Origin: Croceitalea marina
GTDB lineage: Bacteria; Bacteroidota; Bacteroidia; Flavobacteriales; Flavobacteriaceae
Direction: 5' to 3'
Length of the DNA stretch: 64,000 bases
Assembly: GCF_042684265.1 (NCBI RefSeq)
Contig: NZ_JBHULB010000011.1
Coordinates: forward strand, 62,001 to 126,000
In this document: positions 41,711 to 50,731 of the stretch, one piece after another
Layout: every line of letters starts with the position of its first letter
Position numbering within the stretch: position 1 is the stretch's first letter
The notes under the pieces: model-generated
What the model was told of the DNA's origin: nothing
Seen by the model: the letters and a program-made list of their open reading frames with translations, nothing else
Databases searched by the model: none
Translations under genes and position numbers: made by a program

Positions 41711-42640
41711 ATGATAAAAAATTACCCCTGTATCATTTTTATGTGCTTATTGTTTAGTTCTCAATCTTTTGCGCAAGACTTAAAACTTTTTGAGTTAGCC
41801 GATTTTGATTTGAACGGCAATGTAAAAACCTGTACCGTTATTACGGCTTACGGTAAAGAAGTTTTTGAATTTAACGAAGAAGGTTTTTTAATAAAGTCTA
41901 CCACTGCCTACAATGAAGCCGATCAAGATATTACCACCTATAAATATGCTAATGGTTTTTTATTGGAAAAACGAATGGAGAGCTATAAAGACAATGTGTT
42001 GGATGAGGCAAGCTCAATGGCAAATTTTTATGAAATCGATACTACAGGGCAAAAAATCATAAAAGAGCAAATTATATCTTACGATAAAGAATTTTTAGAA
42101 CAGCAAGAATTTATTTTCGGAGAAGAGGACAGAATTTTCAAAATCATCACTTCTCACGAAAATGCAGTAGATGAAACAAGGATTGATTATACAAGTTTTA
42201 AAAATGAACTAACTAAAACACGCTTTACAAACGGCGTCATAGAAAAATCGATTAGAACATCTACTAAAAAATCTAAATTGAAGGGAGACCAGAAAATCGT
42301 TTTGACCAAAGATTTCTTAGATGGCGAGCCCAATAAGGCAATTGAACAGCGTTTTGATGAAAGTGGTAAACTTATTTATGAAGAACTGTTTTTAAATGAC
42401 CTCGTTAAAGGCAGCTTTGCTAGTCAAGAAATTCATCTTTTCGAATACGATGAAGAAGGAATTTTGAAAAAAGAAACCATCAAGCAAAAAAATGCAATAG
42501 CTACCAAAGAATTCGTTTTTCAGTTTGATGATAATGAGGAAAAAAACTGGGTAAAGAAGATAGTATTGCCCGACAATACCTATACTACACGAAAAATAGA
42601 GTACTTTCCAAAATTAGAAATAGAGGAATCTCAAGAATAA
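41711..42640 (+). CDS. secreted hypothetical protein with YD-repeat-like strands
   Basis: This 309-residue protein has a signal peptide (MCLLFSSQSFAQ). The mature part is a run of short beta-strand units with a recurring Phe/Tyr-Asp/Asn-Glu-xxG pattern: FEFNEEGFLIKSTTAYN, EQRFDESGKLIYEEL and LFEYDEEGILKKE. These resemble isolated YD/RHS-type or MORN-like repeats. I do not assign a family. The start at 41711 marks the signal peptide; a longer frame upstream is not conserved-looking. Its stop is one base from the convergent hydrolase stop. Confidence 0.7.
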   Translation: MIKNYPCIIFMCLLFSSQSFAQDLKLFELADFDLNGNVKTCTVITAYGKEVFEFNEEGFLIKSTTAYNEADQDITTYKYANGFLLEKRMESYKDNVLDEASSMANFYEIDTTGQKIIKEQIISYDKEFLEQQEFIFGEEDRIFKIITSHENAVDETRIDYTSFKNELTKTRFTNGVIEKSIRTSTKKSKLKGDQKIVLTKDFLDGEPNKAIEQRFDESGKLIYEELFLNDLVKGSFASQEIHLFEYDEEGILKKETIKQKNAIATKEFVFQFDDNEEKNWVKKIVLPDNTYTTRKIEYFPKLEIEESQE

Positions 42641-42641
42641 G

Positions 42642-43286
42642 CTATTCAAACTGTTTTAATACACTAGGTTTTATTTCATGTCCGCCTTGAAATACCTGTA
42701 TTTCGTAATTATCCTTAAAAAGATAATCACTTTTTTCTTTCTCAAGCTTAAGCCGTTCCTTGGTTAAATAGTCATCCGTATCACCATAAACAAGATGAAT
42801 TGTAGATTTTTTATAATCTATAAAACTGAAATCTTTGTGTTTTAATTCAGAAGGTATTCCCCCGGCATATAGAATAAGACGGTCGAAGATTATCTTTCTT
42901 TTTGCTATCCATCTTGAGGCTATTGATACCCCCTGAGAAAACCCTAAAATAATAAGTCTTTTGTCTTCTGGTATTTTTTCAGATTTCATGACTGCATCTA
43001 AATATGACAGTACATTATCCATTTCGGTTTGGGTATCTTCTTTGGTTAGCCAACTCGCGCCAACATATTTGTATTCCCCATTTAGATAATACTTTGATGG
43101 GGCCTGTGGTGCAATAATGTAGTTTTTTTTTGGATTTAATTCTTTAAAAAACCTAAGAAAATAACGACTTAAAAAACCAATACCATGAAACACAATCCAA
43201 ACGTTCTCTGTCTGTGAGGTTAAATAGTTAAGAGTTTCATAAGAATTCGTATTGGTAAAGGCAACAGTTTTCTTGGTACATTCCAT
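42642..43286 (-). CDS. alpha/beta hydrolase (phospholipase/carboxylesterase-like)
   Basis: This 214-residue hydrolase shows the nucleophile elbow GFSQGVSIASRW (Ser at G-F-S-Q-G, near residue 117). Asp in VYGDTDDYL and His in FQGGHEIKP complete the triad. It is close to the dienelactone hydrolase/phospholipase-carboxylesterase group. No signal peptide is present, so it is cytoplasmic. The substrate is unknown. It lies between the hypothetical protein and the divergent thioesterase gene. Confidence 0.85.
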   Translation of the reverse strand: MECTKKTVAFTNTNSYETLNYLTSQTENVWIVFHGIGFLSRYFLRFFKELNPKKNYIIAPQAPSKYYLNGEYKYVGASWLTKEDTQTEMDNVLSYLDAVMKSEKIPEDKRLIILGFSQGVSIASRWIAKRKIIFDRLILYAGGIPSELKHKDFSFIDYKKSTIHLVYGDTDDYLTKERLKLEKEKSDYLFKDNYEIQVFQGGHEIKPSVLKQFE

Positions 43287-43344
43287 AGCTTAAAAATAGC
43301 CTCTTTTATTATAGGGGTAATGCTTAATTTTACAAAAAATAATA

Positions 43345-43767
43345 ATGGATCAGCACAAAGAAAAAATACTTTCCGTTTGTAACGAAATTTGCAAAGGAAC
43401 CTTAATGGAAACCTTGGCTATTGAGTTTGTGGATGTAGGAGAAAATTTTCTAATTGCAAGAATGCCTGTTAATTCTAAAGTTCATCAGCCAGACGGAGTG
43501 CTGCATGGTGGCGCAACAGTAGCTTTGGCCGAAAGTGTGGGTAGTGCAGCTTCTTATATCTTTTTAGATGGGAATAAATTTTATGTTCGAGGCATAGAAA
43601 TTTCTGCTAATCATGTGAAAAGCATAAGTGAGGGTTTTGTTTATGCCAAAGCACAGATTATCCATAAAGGCAGAACCACACAACTTTGGGAAATTAAGGT
43701 GACCAATGAAGCTGATGAACTGATTTCTAACTGTAAATTAACTACAATTGCCCTCCCAAAAAAATAA
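43345..43767 (+). CDS. hotdog-fold thioesterase, probable DHNA-CoA thioesterase
   Basis: This 140-residue PaaI/EntH-type hotdog thioesterase has the signature HQPDGVLHGGATVALAESVGS (residues 48-68) with the catalytic Glu. It lies directly upstream of menF, whose TTG start is 20 bases inside its 3' end. The context therefore suggests that it hydrolyses 1,4-dihydroxy-2-naphthoyl-CoA in menaquinone synthesis. This is inference; the sequence alone says only acyl-CoA thioesterase. Confidence 0.85.
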   Translation: MDQHKEKILSVCNEICKGTLMETLAIEFVDVGENFLIARMPVNSKVHQPDGVLHGGATVALAESVGSAASYIFLDGNKFYVRGIEISANHVKSISEGFVYAKAQIIHKGRTTQLWEIKVTNEADELISNCKLTTIALPKK

Positions 43768-44809
43768 AGATTTTTATCAACTCTTTGCCGAAGCCCGTTT
43801 TCAAAAAGAGAAAGACTTACCCTTTGTTATATATCAGAGGCCCAATGAACTTTTGGTAAAAGCTATACTCCCCAATACTTCTAATTTAGTGCATGCTTCA
43901 GACTTTTTTGAATCTGGTTTTGTTTTTGCACCATTCGATTCTAAAGAAAAAGCAATACTACTTTTCAGTAAAAAAATACTACAGGCGGATTATGAAATAA
44001 CTCCCGTAGTACAAAATCAGATTATTGGCTCAACTGATAATGGAAAGGAATTCCATTTAGATTTGGTGAATAAGGCAATGGCTTCTATTAAAAACGGAGC
44101 TTTGAAAAAGGTGGTTGTCTCACGTAAATTAATTTCAGAAACTAAAAAAGATGCTTTTAAGTTATTTGAGGCATTGCTGAACTACTATCCTGAAGCTTTT
44201 AAATACCTTTGGTATCATCCAAAAGCAGGAATGTGGTTAGGGGCCACACCGGAAACCTTGCTCAAAATAGATGGAGCCGTTTTAACAACTACCTCACTAG
44301 CAGGAACACTTCCTGTACAAAGTAATCAAGCTCCCCAATGGAGTTCCAAAGAAGTGGAAGAGCAACAATTGGTAACCGACTACATTGTAGATGCACTTTC
44401 TGATAAACTAATTGATATCAATGTCACTGAGCCAACTTCAGTAAAAGCCGGTAAACTATGGCACTTAAAATCTCTTATAACCGGCTCCTTGCCAAAAGAA
44501 CTTGGTTTGAATAGTATTATCGATGCCTTACACCCAACTCCCGCTGTTTGTGGGATGCCCAAGATTGCAGCTAAAGAATTTCTTATTGCGAACGAAAATT
44601 ATGATAGGGAGTTTTATACCGGTTTTCTTGGCGAACTTAATCTTGGTGTTTCTAGAAAAACACATTTATGTGTGAATTTGCGTTCTATGAAACTAGAAGA
44701 CACAAAAGCGAGCATTTTTATTGGGGGAGGTATCACGGAGGAGTCCAATGCCGAAAGCGAATGGATGGAAACCCAGCATAAAAGCAAAACAATGCTTAGT
44801 TTGCTGTAA
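43748..44809 (+). CDS. menF: isochorismate synthase
   Basis: This 353-residue chorismate-binding enzyme has the core signature FEALLNYYPEAFKYLWYHPKAGMWLGATPETLLK and the catalytic Mg2+ site near the C-terminus (GGGITEESNAESEWMET). Length and position beside menD support isochorismate synthase rather than anthranilate or PABA synthase. It starts with TTG inside the thioesterase gene; the next in-frame Met is far downstream, past the conserved N-terminus. It begins the menaquinone pathway from chorismate. Confidence 0.92.
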   Translation: MPSQKNKDFYQLFAEARFQKEKDLPFVIYQRPNELLVKAILPNTSNLVHASDFFESGFVFAPFDSKEKAILLFSKKILQADYEITPVVQNQIIGSTDNGKEFHLDLVNKAMASIKNGALKKVVVSRKLISETKKDAFKLFEALLNYYPEAFKYLWYHPKAGMWLGATPETLLKIDGAVLTTTSLAGTLPVQSNQAPQWSSKEVEEQQLVTDYIVDALSDKLIDINVTEPTSVKAGKLWHLKSLITGSLPKELGLNSIIDALHPTPAVCGMPKIAAKEFLIANENYDREFYTGFLGELNLGVSRKTHLCVNLRSMKLEDTKASIFIGGGITEESNAESEWMETQHKSKTMLSLL

Positions 44810-44853
44810 CCAAACGGGTTTTTTCTCGGTTTTAGTTATTTCAGTTCGTATTT

Positions 44854-46602
44854 TTGTCAGGCATGAAGCAGTCAAATATACCCTCGGCTATAGCAGTAGT
44901 TTCAGCATGTCAAGCTAGGGGGATAAAGAACATTGTTATTTCCCCAGGATCGCGAAACGCACCCCTGACTATCAGTTTCACCGAAAATCCTTTTTTTAAT
45001 TGTTTTAGTATTGTAGATGAGCGTTGTGCCGCATTTTTCGCATTGGGTATGGCGCTACAGCAACAAAACCCTGTCGCCGTTGTATGTACTTCTGGAAGCG
45101 CTTTGTTAAACTATTATCCCGCAATTGCAGAGGCATTTTATAGCACGATACCATTGGTGGTAATTTCTGCTGATAGACCACCCTATAAGATTGACGTAGG
45201 TGATGGACAAACCATTCGCCAAGATCATGTTTTTCATAGACATATTGGTTATTCGGCAAATCTTAAGCTCGATGTTAGTCATGCCAAAGAGCGCATAGAG
45301 CGCTATGCTCCTCATTTGTTGGCGCAACAACAGATAGAAATCGAAAACCACAATACTTCTGAAGTAAACGAAGCGCTTTATGTAGTTTTAGATAAACAAC
45401 TTCCTGTTCATATCAATGTACCTTTTGAAGAACCCCTGTATGATACTCAAAAGGTTGGCGAAGCATACCAAAACCCAAACGATGGTATACAAAGTAATGA
45501 CAGTGTTTTAAATGATATCAAAAAGTATCGTGACCTTTGGAATTCTTCAAAAAAGAAAATGGTACTTGTCGGGGTCAACCATCCTAATGCAATAGAAAAA
45601 GAGCAATTGGCAGTTCTAGCTAATAATCCCTCGGTACTTGTTTTTACTGAAACAACTTCTAACCTACATCATCAAAATTGTTTTAAAAGTATAGATAGTA
45701 TTATTTTTCCTATTGAAAAATCTAAAAATACGGACGAACAGTTTAAAGATTTACAGCCAGATATCTTGCTAACCTTCGGGGGCTTAGTAGTTTCAAAAAA
45801 AATCAAGGCTTTTTTAAGAACCTACGCTCCTAAGCACCATTGGCATGTAGATGAGGTAAAGGCTTATGATACCTATTTTTCTTTAACATATCATTTTAAA
45901 ACCAATACGAGCGCTTTTTTAGAGGCTTTATTATTGGATAATAAACCGGTAAATAGTACTTATTTTGATAAATGGAACTCGGTTAAAAATTCATATGAAG
46001 CTAAAAGGAGTAGGTATCTTGAAGAAATTCCGTTTACCGATTTTTCTGTTTTTCATCAGGTTTTAAATAGTATCCCTAATAATTATCAAGTACATTTAGC
46101 GAACAGTTCTACTGTGCGGTATGCCCAACTTTTTGATATTAACCCTACCTTAAAATTATTTTGTAATCGCGGTACAAGCGGTATCGATGGCAGCACATCT
46201 ACCGCGATAGGAGCTTCTATGTACGAGAACGGACCAACACTTTTGATTACAGGTGATCTGAGTTTTTTTTATGACAGTAATGCCCTTTGGAACAGTTATA
46301 TCAAAAAGAATTTTCGAATAATTTTGATCAATAACTCCGGTGGTGGAATTTTTAGGATTTTACCAGGAGCAGAAGATTCAGAAAACTTTTCAACCTTTTT
46401 TGAGACCCGGCATGGTATGAATGCGGAGCATTTATGTAGGCAGTACGGTTTCGAATATGAAAGTGCTAAAGATGAAATTCGGCTTAAAGAAAAATTGTTA
46501 GATTTTTACGTTAACTCAGAACAACCAAAAGTATTGGAGGTTTTTACTCCTCGAGAGTTAAATGACAAAATTTTGCTTGGTTACTTTGATTTTATATCTT
46601 AG
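44854..46602 (+). CDS. menD: 2-succinyl-5-enolpyruvyl-6-hydroxy-3-cyclohexene-1-carboxylate synthase
   Basis: This 582-residue thiamine-diphosphate enzyme is MenD. The N-terminal VSACQARGIKNIVISPGSRNAPLT is diagnostic. The second ThDP domain holds GTSGIDGSTSTAIGA, the Mg2+ motif GDLSFFYDSNAL and NNSGGGIFRILPG. It uses 2-oxoglutarate and isochorismate; its 2-oxoglutarate could come from the nearby hydroxyproline pathway, but that is incidental. It lies 44 bases after menF and in line with the following DUF2853 gene. Confidence 0.95.
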   Translation: MSGMKQSNIPSAIAVVSACQARGIKNIVISPGSRNAPLTISFTENPFFNCFSIVDERCAAFFALGMALQQQNPVAVVCTSGSALLNYYPAIAEAFYSTIPLVVISADRPPYKIDVGDGQTIRQDHVFHRHIGYSANLKLDVSHAKERIERYAPHLLAQQQIEIENHNTSEVNEALYVVLDKQLPVHINVPFEEPLYDTQKVGEAYQNPNDGIQSNDSVLNDIKKYRDLWNSSKKKMVLVGVNHPNAIEKEQLAVLANNPSVLVFTETTSNLHHQNCFKSIDSIIFPIEKSKNTDEQFKDLQPDILLTFGGLVVSKKIKAFLRTYAPKHHWHVDEVKAYDTYFSLTYHFKTNTSAFLEALLLDNKPVNSTYFDKWNSVKNSYEAKRSRYLEEIPFTDFSVFHQVLNSIPNNYQVHLANSSTVRYAQLFDINPTLKLFCNRGTSGIDGSTSTAIGASMYENGPTLLITGDLSFFYDSNALWNSYIKKNFRIILINNSGGGIFRILPGAEDSENFSTFFETRHGMNAEHLCRQYGFEYESAKDEIRLKEKLLDFYVNSEQPKVLEVFTPRELNDKILLGYFDFIS

Positions 46603-46634
46603 AAGAATTGTAAACTATAAGAACACTAACAATC

Positions 46635-46976
46635 ATGAGTAAAAGAGACGAATTAATTGAAAAGTATGCCGCTGACATCAAAAGCAAATTTGGCGAAACC
46701 CCTGACATGGACTTGCTAACCAAAGTTGCTATTGGATTAGGCCCAGCGATTTACAACCTTGATGCCTCAAAGGTTTCGGGCAGTGATGACAAAGAGCTGG
46801 AGACGGTAAAGAAGAATTTTTTAATGAAAAAATTAGGTCTTGCCGATAGTCCAAAACTAATGGATGCTATCAACACTGTAATAGAAAAGTATGGCAAGTC
46901 TGAAAAGAACAAACACCGTGCAGTAATCTATTACCAATTGGCAAGACATTTTAAAAAGGAATCTGTTTATAACTAG
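46635..46976 (+). CDS. DUF2853 family protein
   Basis: This 113-residue protein starts MSKRDELIEKYAADIKSK and keeps the family core MDLLTKVAIGLGPAIYNLDASKVSG. It is helical, soluble and has no signal peptide. DUF2853 often follows menD in flavobacteria. The function is unknown. A terminator-like hairpin follows at 47001-47028. Confidence 0.88.
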   Translation: MSKRDELIEKYAADIKSKFGETPDMDLLTKVAIGLGPAIYNLDASKVSGSDDKELETVKKNFLMKKLGLADSPKLMDAINTVIEKYGKSEKNKHRAVIYYQLARHFKKESVYN

Positions 46977-47000
46977 AAACAAATTTTATAGAGATATTTG

Positions 47001-47028
47001 ACCGCTCAGAATTTTGGGCGGTTTTTTT
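47001..47028 (+). terminator. intrinsic terminator after the DUF2853 gene
   Basis: ACCGCTC (47001-47007) pairs with GGGCGGT (47016-47022, one G-U). Seven T bases follow. It ends the menF-menD-DUF2853 unit. Confidence 0.85.
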
Positions 47029-47045
47029 ATTTCTACTTTTACCGA

Positions 47046-47879
47046 ATGATACAGTTAGGAAATTTCAACACGCTAGAAATATTGAGAAGTACGAGCGTAG
47101 GTCTTTTTTTAGGCGATGACGAGGGTACTGAGATATTATTACCCAATAAATATGTGCCAGACCCTATAGAAATTGGTCAAAAATTAACGGTCTTTTGTTA
47201 TTTAGATAGTAGTGAACGACCTGTATCAACAACACTGAAACCTTTTATTATTAGAAATGAGTTCGCTTTTTTAGAGGTAGCGGAGTTAAGTACTTATGGG
47301 GCATTCATGGATTGGGGTCTAGAAAAGCATTTGTTGGTTCCTTTTCGTGAACAACGCTTAAAAATGGAGCAAGGAAAAAAATACGTAGTCCATTGCTATT
47401 TAGACGAACAATCGTTTCGATTAACGGCATCTAATAGGTTGGATAAATTTCTGGATAACGAAAACATCACAAAAAATGTAAATGATGAAGTTTCACTTTT
47501 AATAAGTAGAAAAACCGATTTGGGGTGGGAAGCTGTAGTAGATAATAAGCACAAAGGCCTTTTGTTCTTTAGCGATGTATTTAAAGAAATACAAATAGGC
47601 GATAGCATCACGGGCTTCATAAAAAATATAAGGGAAGATAAAAAAATGGATGTATCCTTACTCCCCATTGGTCAAAAGATGCTAGAACCCACCGCACAAC
47701 GAATACTAGAAAAGATTAAGGAAGCAGACGGATTTTTAACATTGCACGATAAGTCTTCTCCTGAAGAAATAAAACAAGAACTTCAGCTTAGCAAAAAGGC
47801 ATTTAAAAAAGGGGTAGGTACACTTTACCGAGAGCGAAAAATTCTTATAGAACCTAATGGAATTCGTTTGGCTGAGTAA
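47046..47879 (+). CDS. CvfB-like S1 RNA-binding protein
   Basis: This 277-residue protein matches the CvfB/YitL family: an S1-like N-terminal domain (MIQLGNFNTLEILRSTSVGLFL), S1 modules to residue ~210 (FLEVAELSTYGAFMDWG and GFIKNIREDKKMDVSL) and a C-terminal winged helix (LTLHDKSSPEEIKQELQLSKKAFKKGVGTLYRE). The family binds RNA and, in Staphylococcus, influences virulence regulators. The start at 47046 is chosen over an upstream frame because the conserved region begins there. It lies just after the terminator, so it has its own promoter. Confidence 0.88.
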   Translation: MIQLGNFNTLEILRSTSVGLFLGDDEGTEILLPNKYVPDPIEIGQKLTVFCYLDSSERPVSTTLKPFIIRNEFAFLEVAELSTYGAFMDWGLEKHLLVPFREQRLKMEQGKKYVVHCYLDEQSFRLTASNRLDKFLDNENITKNVNDEVSLLISRKTDLGWEAVVDNKHKGLLFFSDVFKEIQIGDSITGFIKNIREDKKMDVSLLPIGQKMLEPTAQRILEKIKEADGFLTLHDKSSPEEIKQELQLSKKAFKKGVGTLYRERKILIEPNGIRLAE

Positions 47880-48054
47880 TCTACCAGTCCTCATTTGTAG
47901 GTAAAAACCTGCTTTTTAACGGTTAATAATAGATTTAATCTGGCTTTATTTTTTTCTTGGTGCAAATATTTTACATTTGTAAGAATTTTTACATTTAAGT
48001 GATTGATAGTTATTAGTTTAGAGCCTATTAATCAAAATTAATATCCATTTATAT

Positions 48055-48654
48055 ATGCCATTTATAGAGGAGAGCGATTTACTGGATTTACACAAGGATA
48101 TTGAGAAATCACAAATAATCAATGAGCGATTATTGGATCAAGTAGGTTTCAAAAATAAAGACCTTAGAAAACTTCGAATACAGCGTAATGTGTTGGCCGG
48201 TATTACTTTAGTCTTTTTGTTGTTGACATTTGGTTTTTGGGCATTTTTCTCCGGTCTTAGAACTTCGAACGAATTTAGAGGTCAAGAAGTCTTGGCTGAA
48301 GCTGAAGATAGCATAAACTCATTCAGAACCCGAATTAATTTTCTTAAAGAAAGAAATGAAGAGTTAAGCCTAGTTAAGGAGTTTTACTTGGCAAAGGAAT
48401 TTTTAGAAAAAGAAAAAATATATTCGGTTCAGGTTAAGTCTTTTGTTGAAAATAACGCTACTCTAGCCTCTGAGGCACTTACGAATACTTTATTTGTAAA
48501 AACAAATCCGTTTTATGCCTATTCTTTGGGTAATTTTGAAACTTTAGAGGAAGCACGACGCTTTAGAAAACAGCTTGTAAATATGGGCTTTAAAGATGCC
48601 TTTGTTGCCTCTTATCAAGATGGAAAGCGTGTAAAAATTGAAGACCCGTTTTAA
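48055..48654 (+). CDS. membrane-anchored SPOR-like domain protein
   Basis: This 199-residue protein has an N-terminal cytoplasmic segment, one membrane helix (VLAGITLVFLLLTFGFWAFFSG, about 47-68), a coiled-coil stretch (70-120) and a C-terminal beta-alpha domain (~120-195) with SVQVKSFVENNA, YAYSLGNFETLEEARRFRKQLVNMGFKDAFV. That last part fits the SPOR/peptidoglycan-binding fold. It ends directly before the menA start. A TACATTTG -7 element is at 47972-47979. A role at the septum is plausible but is inference. Confidence 0.75.
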   Translation: MPFIEESDLLDLHKDIEKSQIINERLLDQVGFKNKDLRKLRIQRNVLAGITLVFLLLTFGFWAFFSGLRTSNEFRGQEVLAEAEDSINSFRTRINFLKERNEELSLVKEFYLAKEFLEKEKIYSVQVKSFVENNATLASEALTNTLFVKTNPFYAYSLGNFETLEEARRFRKQLVNMGFKDAFVASYQDGKRVKIEDPF

Positions 48655-49563
48655 TTGAATAAATTAAAAGCATGGGTAAGCGCTGCGCGTCTTAGAACTT
48701 TACCCTTATCCATTTCAGGTATTTTAGTGGGAACGGCCCTTGCGAATCTTCAAGGTTATGCTGACATGGTTGTTTTTTGCTTAGCACTGCTAACGACCAT
48801 GGCTTTTCAAATCACCTCAAACTTTGCCAACGACTATGGCGATGGGGTTAAAGGCACCGATTCAGATGACCGTGTAGGCCCTAAAAGAGCTTTACAAAGT
48901 GGTGCCTTAAAAAAAGGAGAGCTTAAATCTGGAATAATAATTAGTGTTGTTTTTTGTCTTTGTCTCACGCTTCCATTAATTTATAGGGCTTTTGGTATTG
49001 AGAACTGGCTTAACCCACTTCTTTTTCTTGCCTTAGGAGGATTTAGTATTTGGGCTGCAATTCGCTACACAATGGGAAACACCCCTTATGGATATAGAGG
49101 TTTAGGAGATATTTTTGTTTTTATATTTTTTGGATTGCTAGGCGTTTTGGGCTGCTTATTTCTTTACACTAAGACGGTAAATTATTTGGCAATATTACCT
49201 GCAATAGCTATAGGGTGTTTATGTGTCGGAGTTTTAAACCTTAATAATCTTAGGGATGTTGATTCCGATAGAAATCATGGTAAAAACACATTGGTAGTTA
49301 AAATGGGTTTTCAAAATGGAAAAAAATACCACTACGCACTAATTTTAATTAGCCTTGTGGCAATGCTAACCTTCCATTTTATTAGTATTAAAAGTACTAC
49401 TCAACTTTTTTATTTTGTGGCTTATATTCCTATTATCTTTCATCTAAAAAAAGTACATGTAACCAAAGTTCCTGCTCAACTAGATACTGAATTAAAGAAA
49501 CTTGCGTTAAGTACATTCCTGCTATCCTTTCTGTTTTACGTAGCAGTTAATTATTTTTCGTAA
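48655..49563 (+). CDS. menA: 1,4-dihydroxy-2-naphthoate polyprenyltransferase
   Basis: This 302-residue UbiA-family membrane protein prenylates DHNA in menaquinone synthesis. The first Asp-rich motif is in NDYGDGVKGTDSDDRVGPKRALQ (near residue 60), and the second is NNLRDVDSDRNHGK (near 196). About eight membrane helices are visible. It starts with TTG directly after the upstream stop. Length and motifs are standard for MenA. It is apart from menF/menD by about two kilobases with no menB between. Confidence 0.93.
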   Translation: MNKLKAWVSAARLRTLPLSISGILVGTALANLQGYADMVVFCLALLTTMAFQITSNFANDYGDGVKGTDSDDRVGPKRALQSGALKKGELKSGIIISVVFCLCLTLPLIYRAFGIENWLNPLLFLALGGFSIWAAIRYTMGNTPYGYRGLGDIFVFIFFGLLGVLGCLFLYTKTVNYLAILPAIAIGCLCVGVLNLNNLRDVDSDRNHGKNTLVVKMGFQNGKKYHYALILISLVAMLTFHFISIKSTTQLFYFVAYIPIIFHLKKVHVTKVPAQLDTELKKLALSTFLLSFLFYVAVNYFS

Positions 49564-49597
49564 TTTTATTCTAAAGAATAATGTAAACCAACTTATT

Positions 49598-50356
49598 TTG
49601 GAACACCCCATAAAGATTCTTATTGTAGAAGATAATGTCATTATTGCAGATGACATGCAATCCATGTTAGAGGAAATAGGTTATGAAGTTGTAGACAATG
49701 TGATTGTATACGAACAGGCAGTTGAGGTTTTAAAGAACAATCATATAGATTTGGTTCTTATAGATATAATACTGGCATCTGATAAAACCGGAATAGACTT
49801 AGGTAAGCACATAAGAGACGTATATAACATACCTTTTGTATTCGTTACTTCCAATTCTGATAAGGCAACAGTGGAAAATGCTAAAACGGTTAAACCAGAT
49901 GGTTATTTGGTAAAACCTTTTGAGCAACAAGATCTTTATACCTCTATTGAAATTGCCCTATCAAATTTTAATTATTCGAACAAAACAAATAATAATACCG
50001 ATGTTGACAATGATGAAGGTGATAGTTTTATGTCCAATTCAGTCTTAAAAGACTCCATCTTCGTCAAAAAACAGCATCTATATTATCGAATACAGTTTGG
50101 TGACATTCAGTTTATAAAAGCTGATAATGTTTATTTAGAGGTCAATACTGTTGACAAGAAATTCTTGGTTAGATCTCCTTTAAAGGATTATTTGGAAAAG
50201 TTACCTAAGGGAAAGTTTTACAGGGCCCATAAGTCATACATCGTTAATGTGGATCATATTGATGCTATTAACTCAAAGGATATTATGATCAATAATACCT
50301 TGATTCCAATTTCTAAAGATTTTAAAGAATTTATTATTTCTTCAATGAATTCTTAA
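49598..50356 (+). CDS. LytTR response regulator
   Basis: This 252-residue regulator has a receiver domain (residues 5-122) with acidic pair Glu11/Asp12, phosphoacceptor Asp56 (LVLIDI), Thr84 and Lys106 (YLVKPFE). A linker follows, then a C-terminal LytTR DNA-binding domain (~150-250, ending with YRAHKSYIVNVDHIDAINSKD). It starts with TTG at 49598; no in-frame ATG fits. LytTR regulators bind direct repeats about 21 bp apart; such repeats are found in the downstream gap. The partner kinase is most likely the one at 50975-52972. Confidence 0.92.
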   Translation: MEHPIKILIVEDNVIIADDMQSMLEEIGYEVVDNVIVYEQAVEVLKNNHIDLVLIDIILASDKTGIDLGKHIRDVYNIPFVFVTSNSDKATVENAKTVKPDGYLVKPFEQQDLYTSIEIALSNFNYSNKTNNNTDVDNDEGDSFMSNSVLKDSIFVKKQHLYYRIQFGDIQFIKADNVYLEVNTVDKKFLVRSPLKDYLEKLPKGKFYRAHKSYIVNVDHIDAINSKDIMINNTLIPISKDFKEFIISSMNS

Positions 50357-50377
50357 GAACAAGATATTTAAGATAGT

Positions 50378-50404
50378 AAAATGCCCTTTCAAGGGCATTT
50401 TTTG
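50378..50404 (+). terminator. intrinsic terminator of the LytTR regulator gene
   Basis: A perfect AATGCCCTT/AAGGGCATT hairpin with a two-base loop is followed by TTTTTTG. Confidence 0.9.
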
Positions 50405-50460
50405 TTTAATGATGTTGAACAGAAATGCTTTTTAGAAGTATAAACCACATGTAATAGCAA

Positions 50461-50506
50461 GTTCACAACAATAATTTCTTTTCATCCTCAAGCTACAATA
50501 CTTTTA
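50461..50506 (+). promoter_or_regulatory. promoter P1 of candidate sRNA 1 with a TTCACAAC box
   Basis: GTTCACAAC (50461-50469) lies exactly 38 bases upstream of the -7-like TACTTTTA (50499-50506). TTTC at 50475-50478 gives a -33-like element at 20 bases. A weaker box may lie 21 bases further upstream (50440). Promoter P2 has the same 38-base geometry. Confidence 0.55.
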
Positions 50507-50512
50507 CTATGT

Positions 50513-50594
50513 AATAATTAAGAAAGTAAATTTTTTCATTTTCATATAGTGTTCTCGTAAAAGAGCCTTATCATAAGCGATAAGGCTTTTTTTT
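50513..50594 (+). ncRNA. candidate small RNA 1
   Basis: A transcript of about 80 bases can be drawn from the P1 start (about 50513) to an intrinsic terminator at 50562-50594. No convincing reading frame lies inside. Nothing resembles a known RNA family. Confidence 0.45.
50562..50594 (+). terminator. intrinsic terminator of candidate small RNA 1
   Basis: AGCCTTATC (50564-50572) pairs perfectly with GATAAGGCT (50579-50587), loop of six, followed by eight T. Confidence 0.9.
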
Positions 50595-50659
50595 GTTTCT
50601 AAATTGTAGTATAGCTCTCAGATAGTCTTTAAAATGCATAAAACATCGATAAAATACGC

Positions 50660-50711
50660 TTTCACATATGACAGCGTTAGTTTCACAACATAATTTGGCA
50701 CTTTCACAACA
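50660..50711 (+). repeat. three TTTCACA direct repeats with exact 21-bp period (candidate LytTR operator)
   Basis: TTTCACATA starts at 50660, TTTCACAAC at 50681 and TTTCACAAC at 50702. Both intervals are exactly 21 bp, i.e. two helical turns. Nine-base direct repeats with a 12-13 base spacer are the known binding geometry of LytTR domains. The neighbouring genes encode a LytTR regulator and a kinase, so an operator for that regulator is likely. A weaker fourth copy may start at 50639. Confidence 0.6.
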
Positions 50712-50731
50712 TTTTCGAACCAAGGCATGGG

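Noticed and set aside
50690..50715. Sigma-54 promoter (TTGGCAC followed by ACAACA)
   Set aside because: The -12 GC element is missing; the sequence is better explained by the 21-bp TTTCACA repeats.
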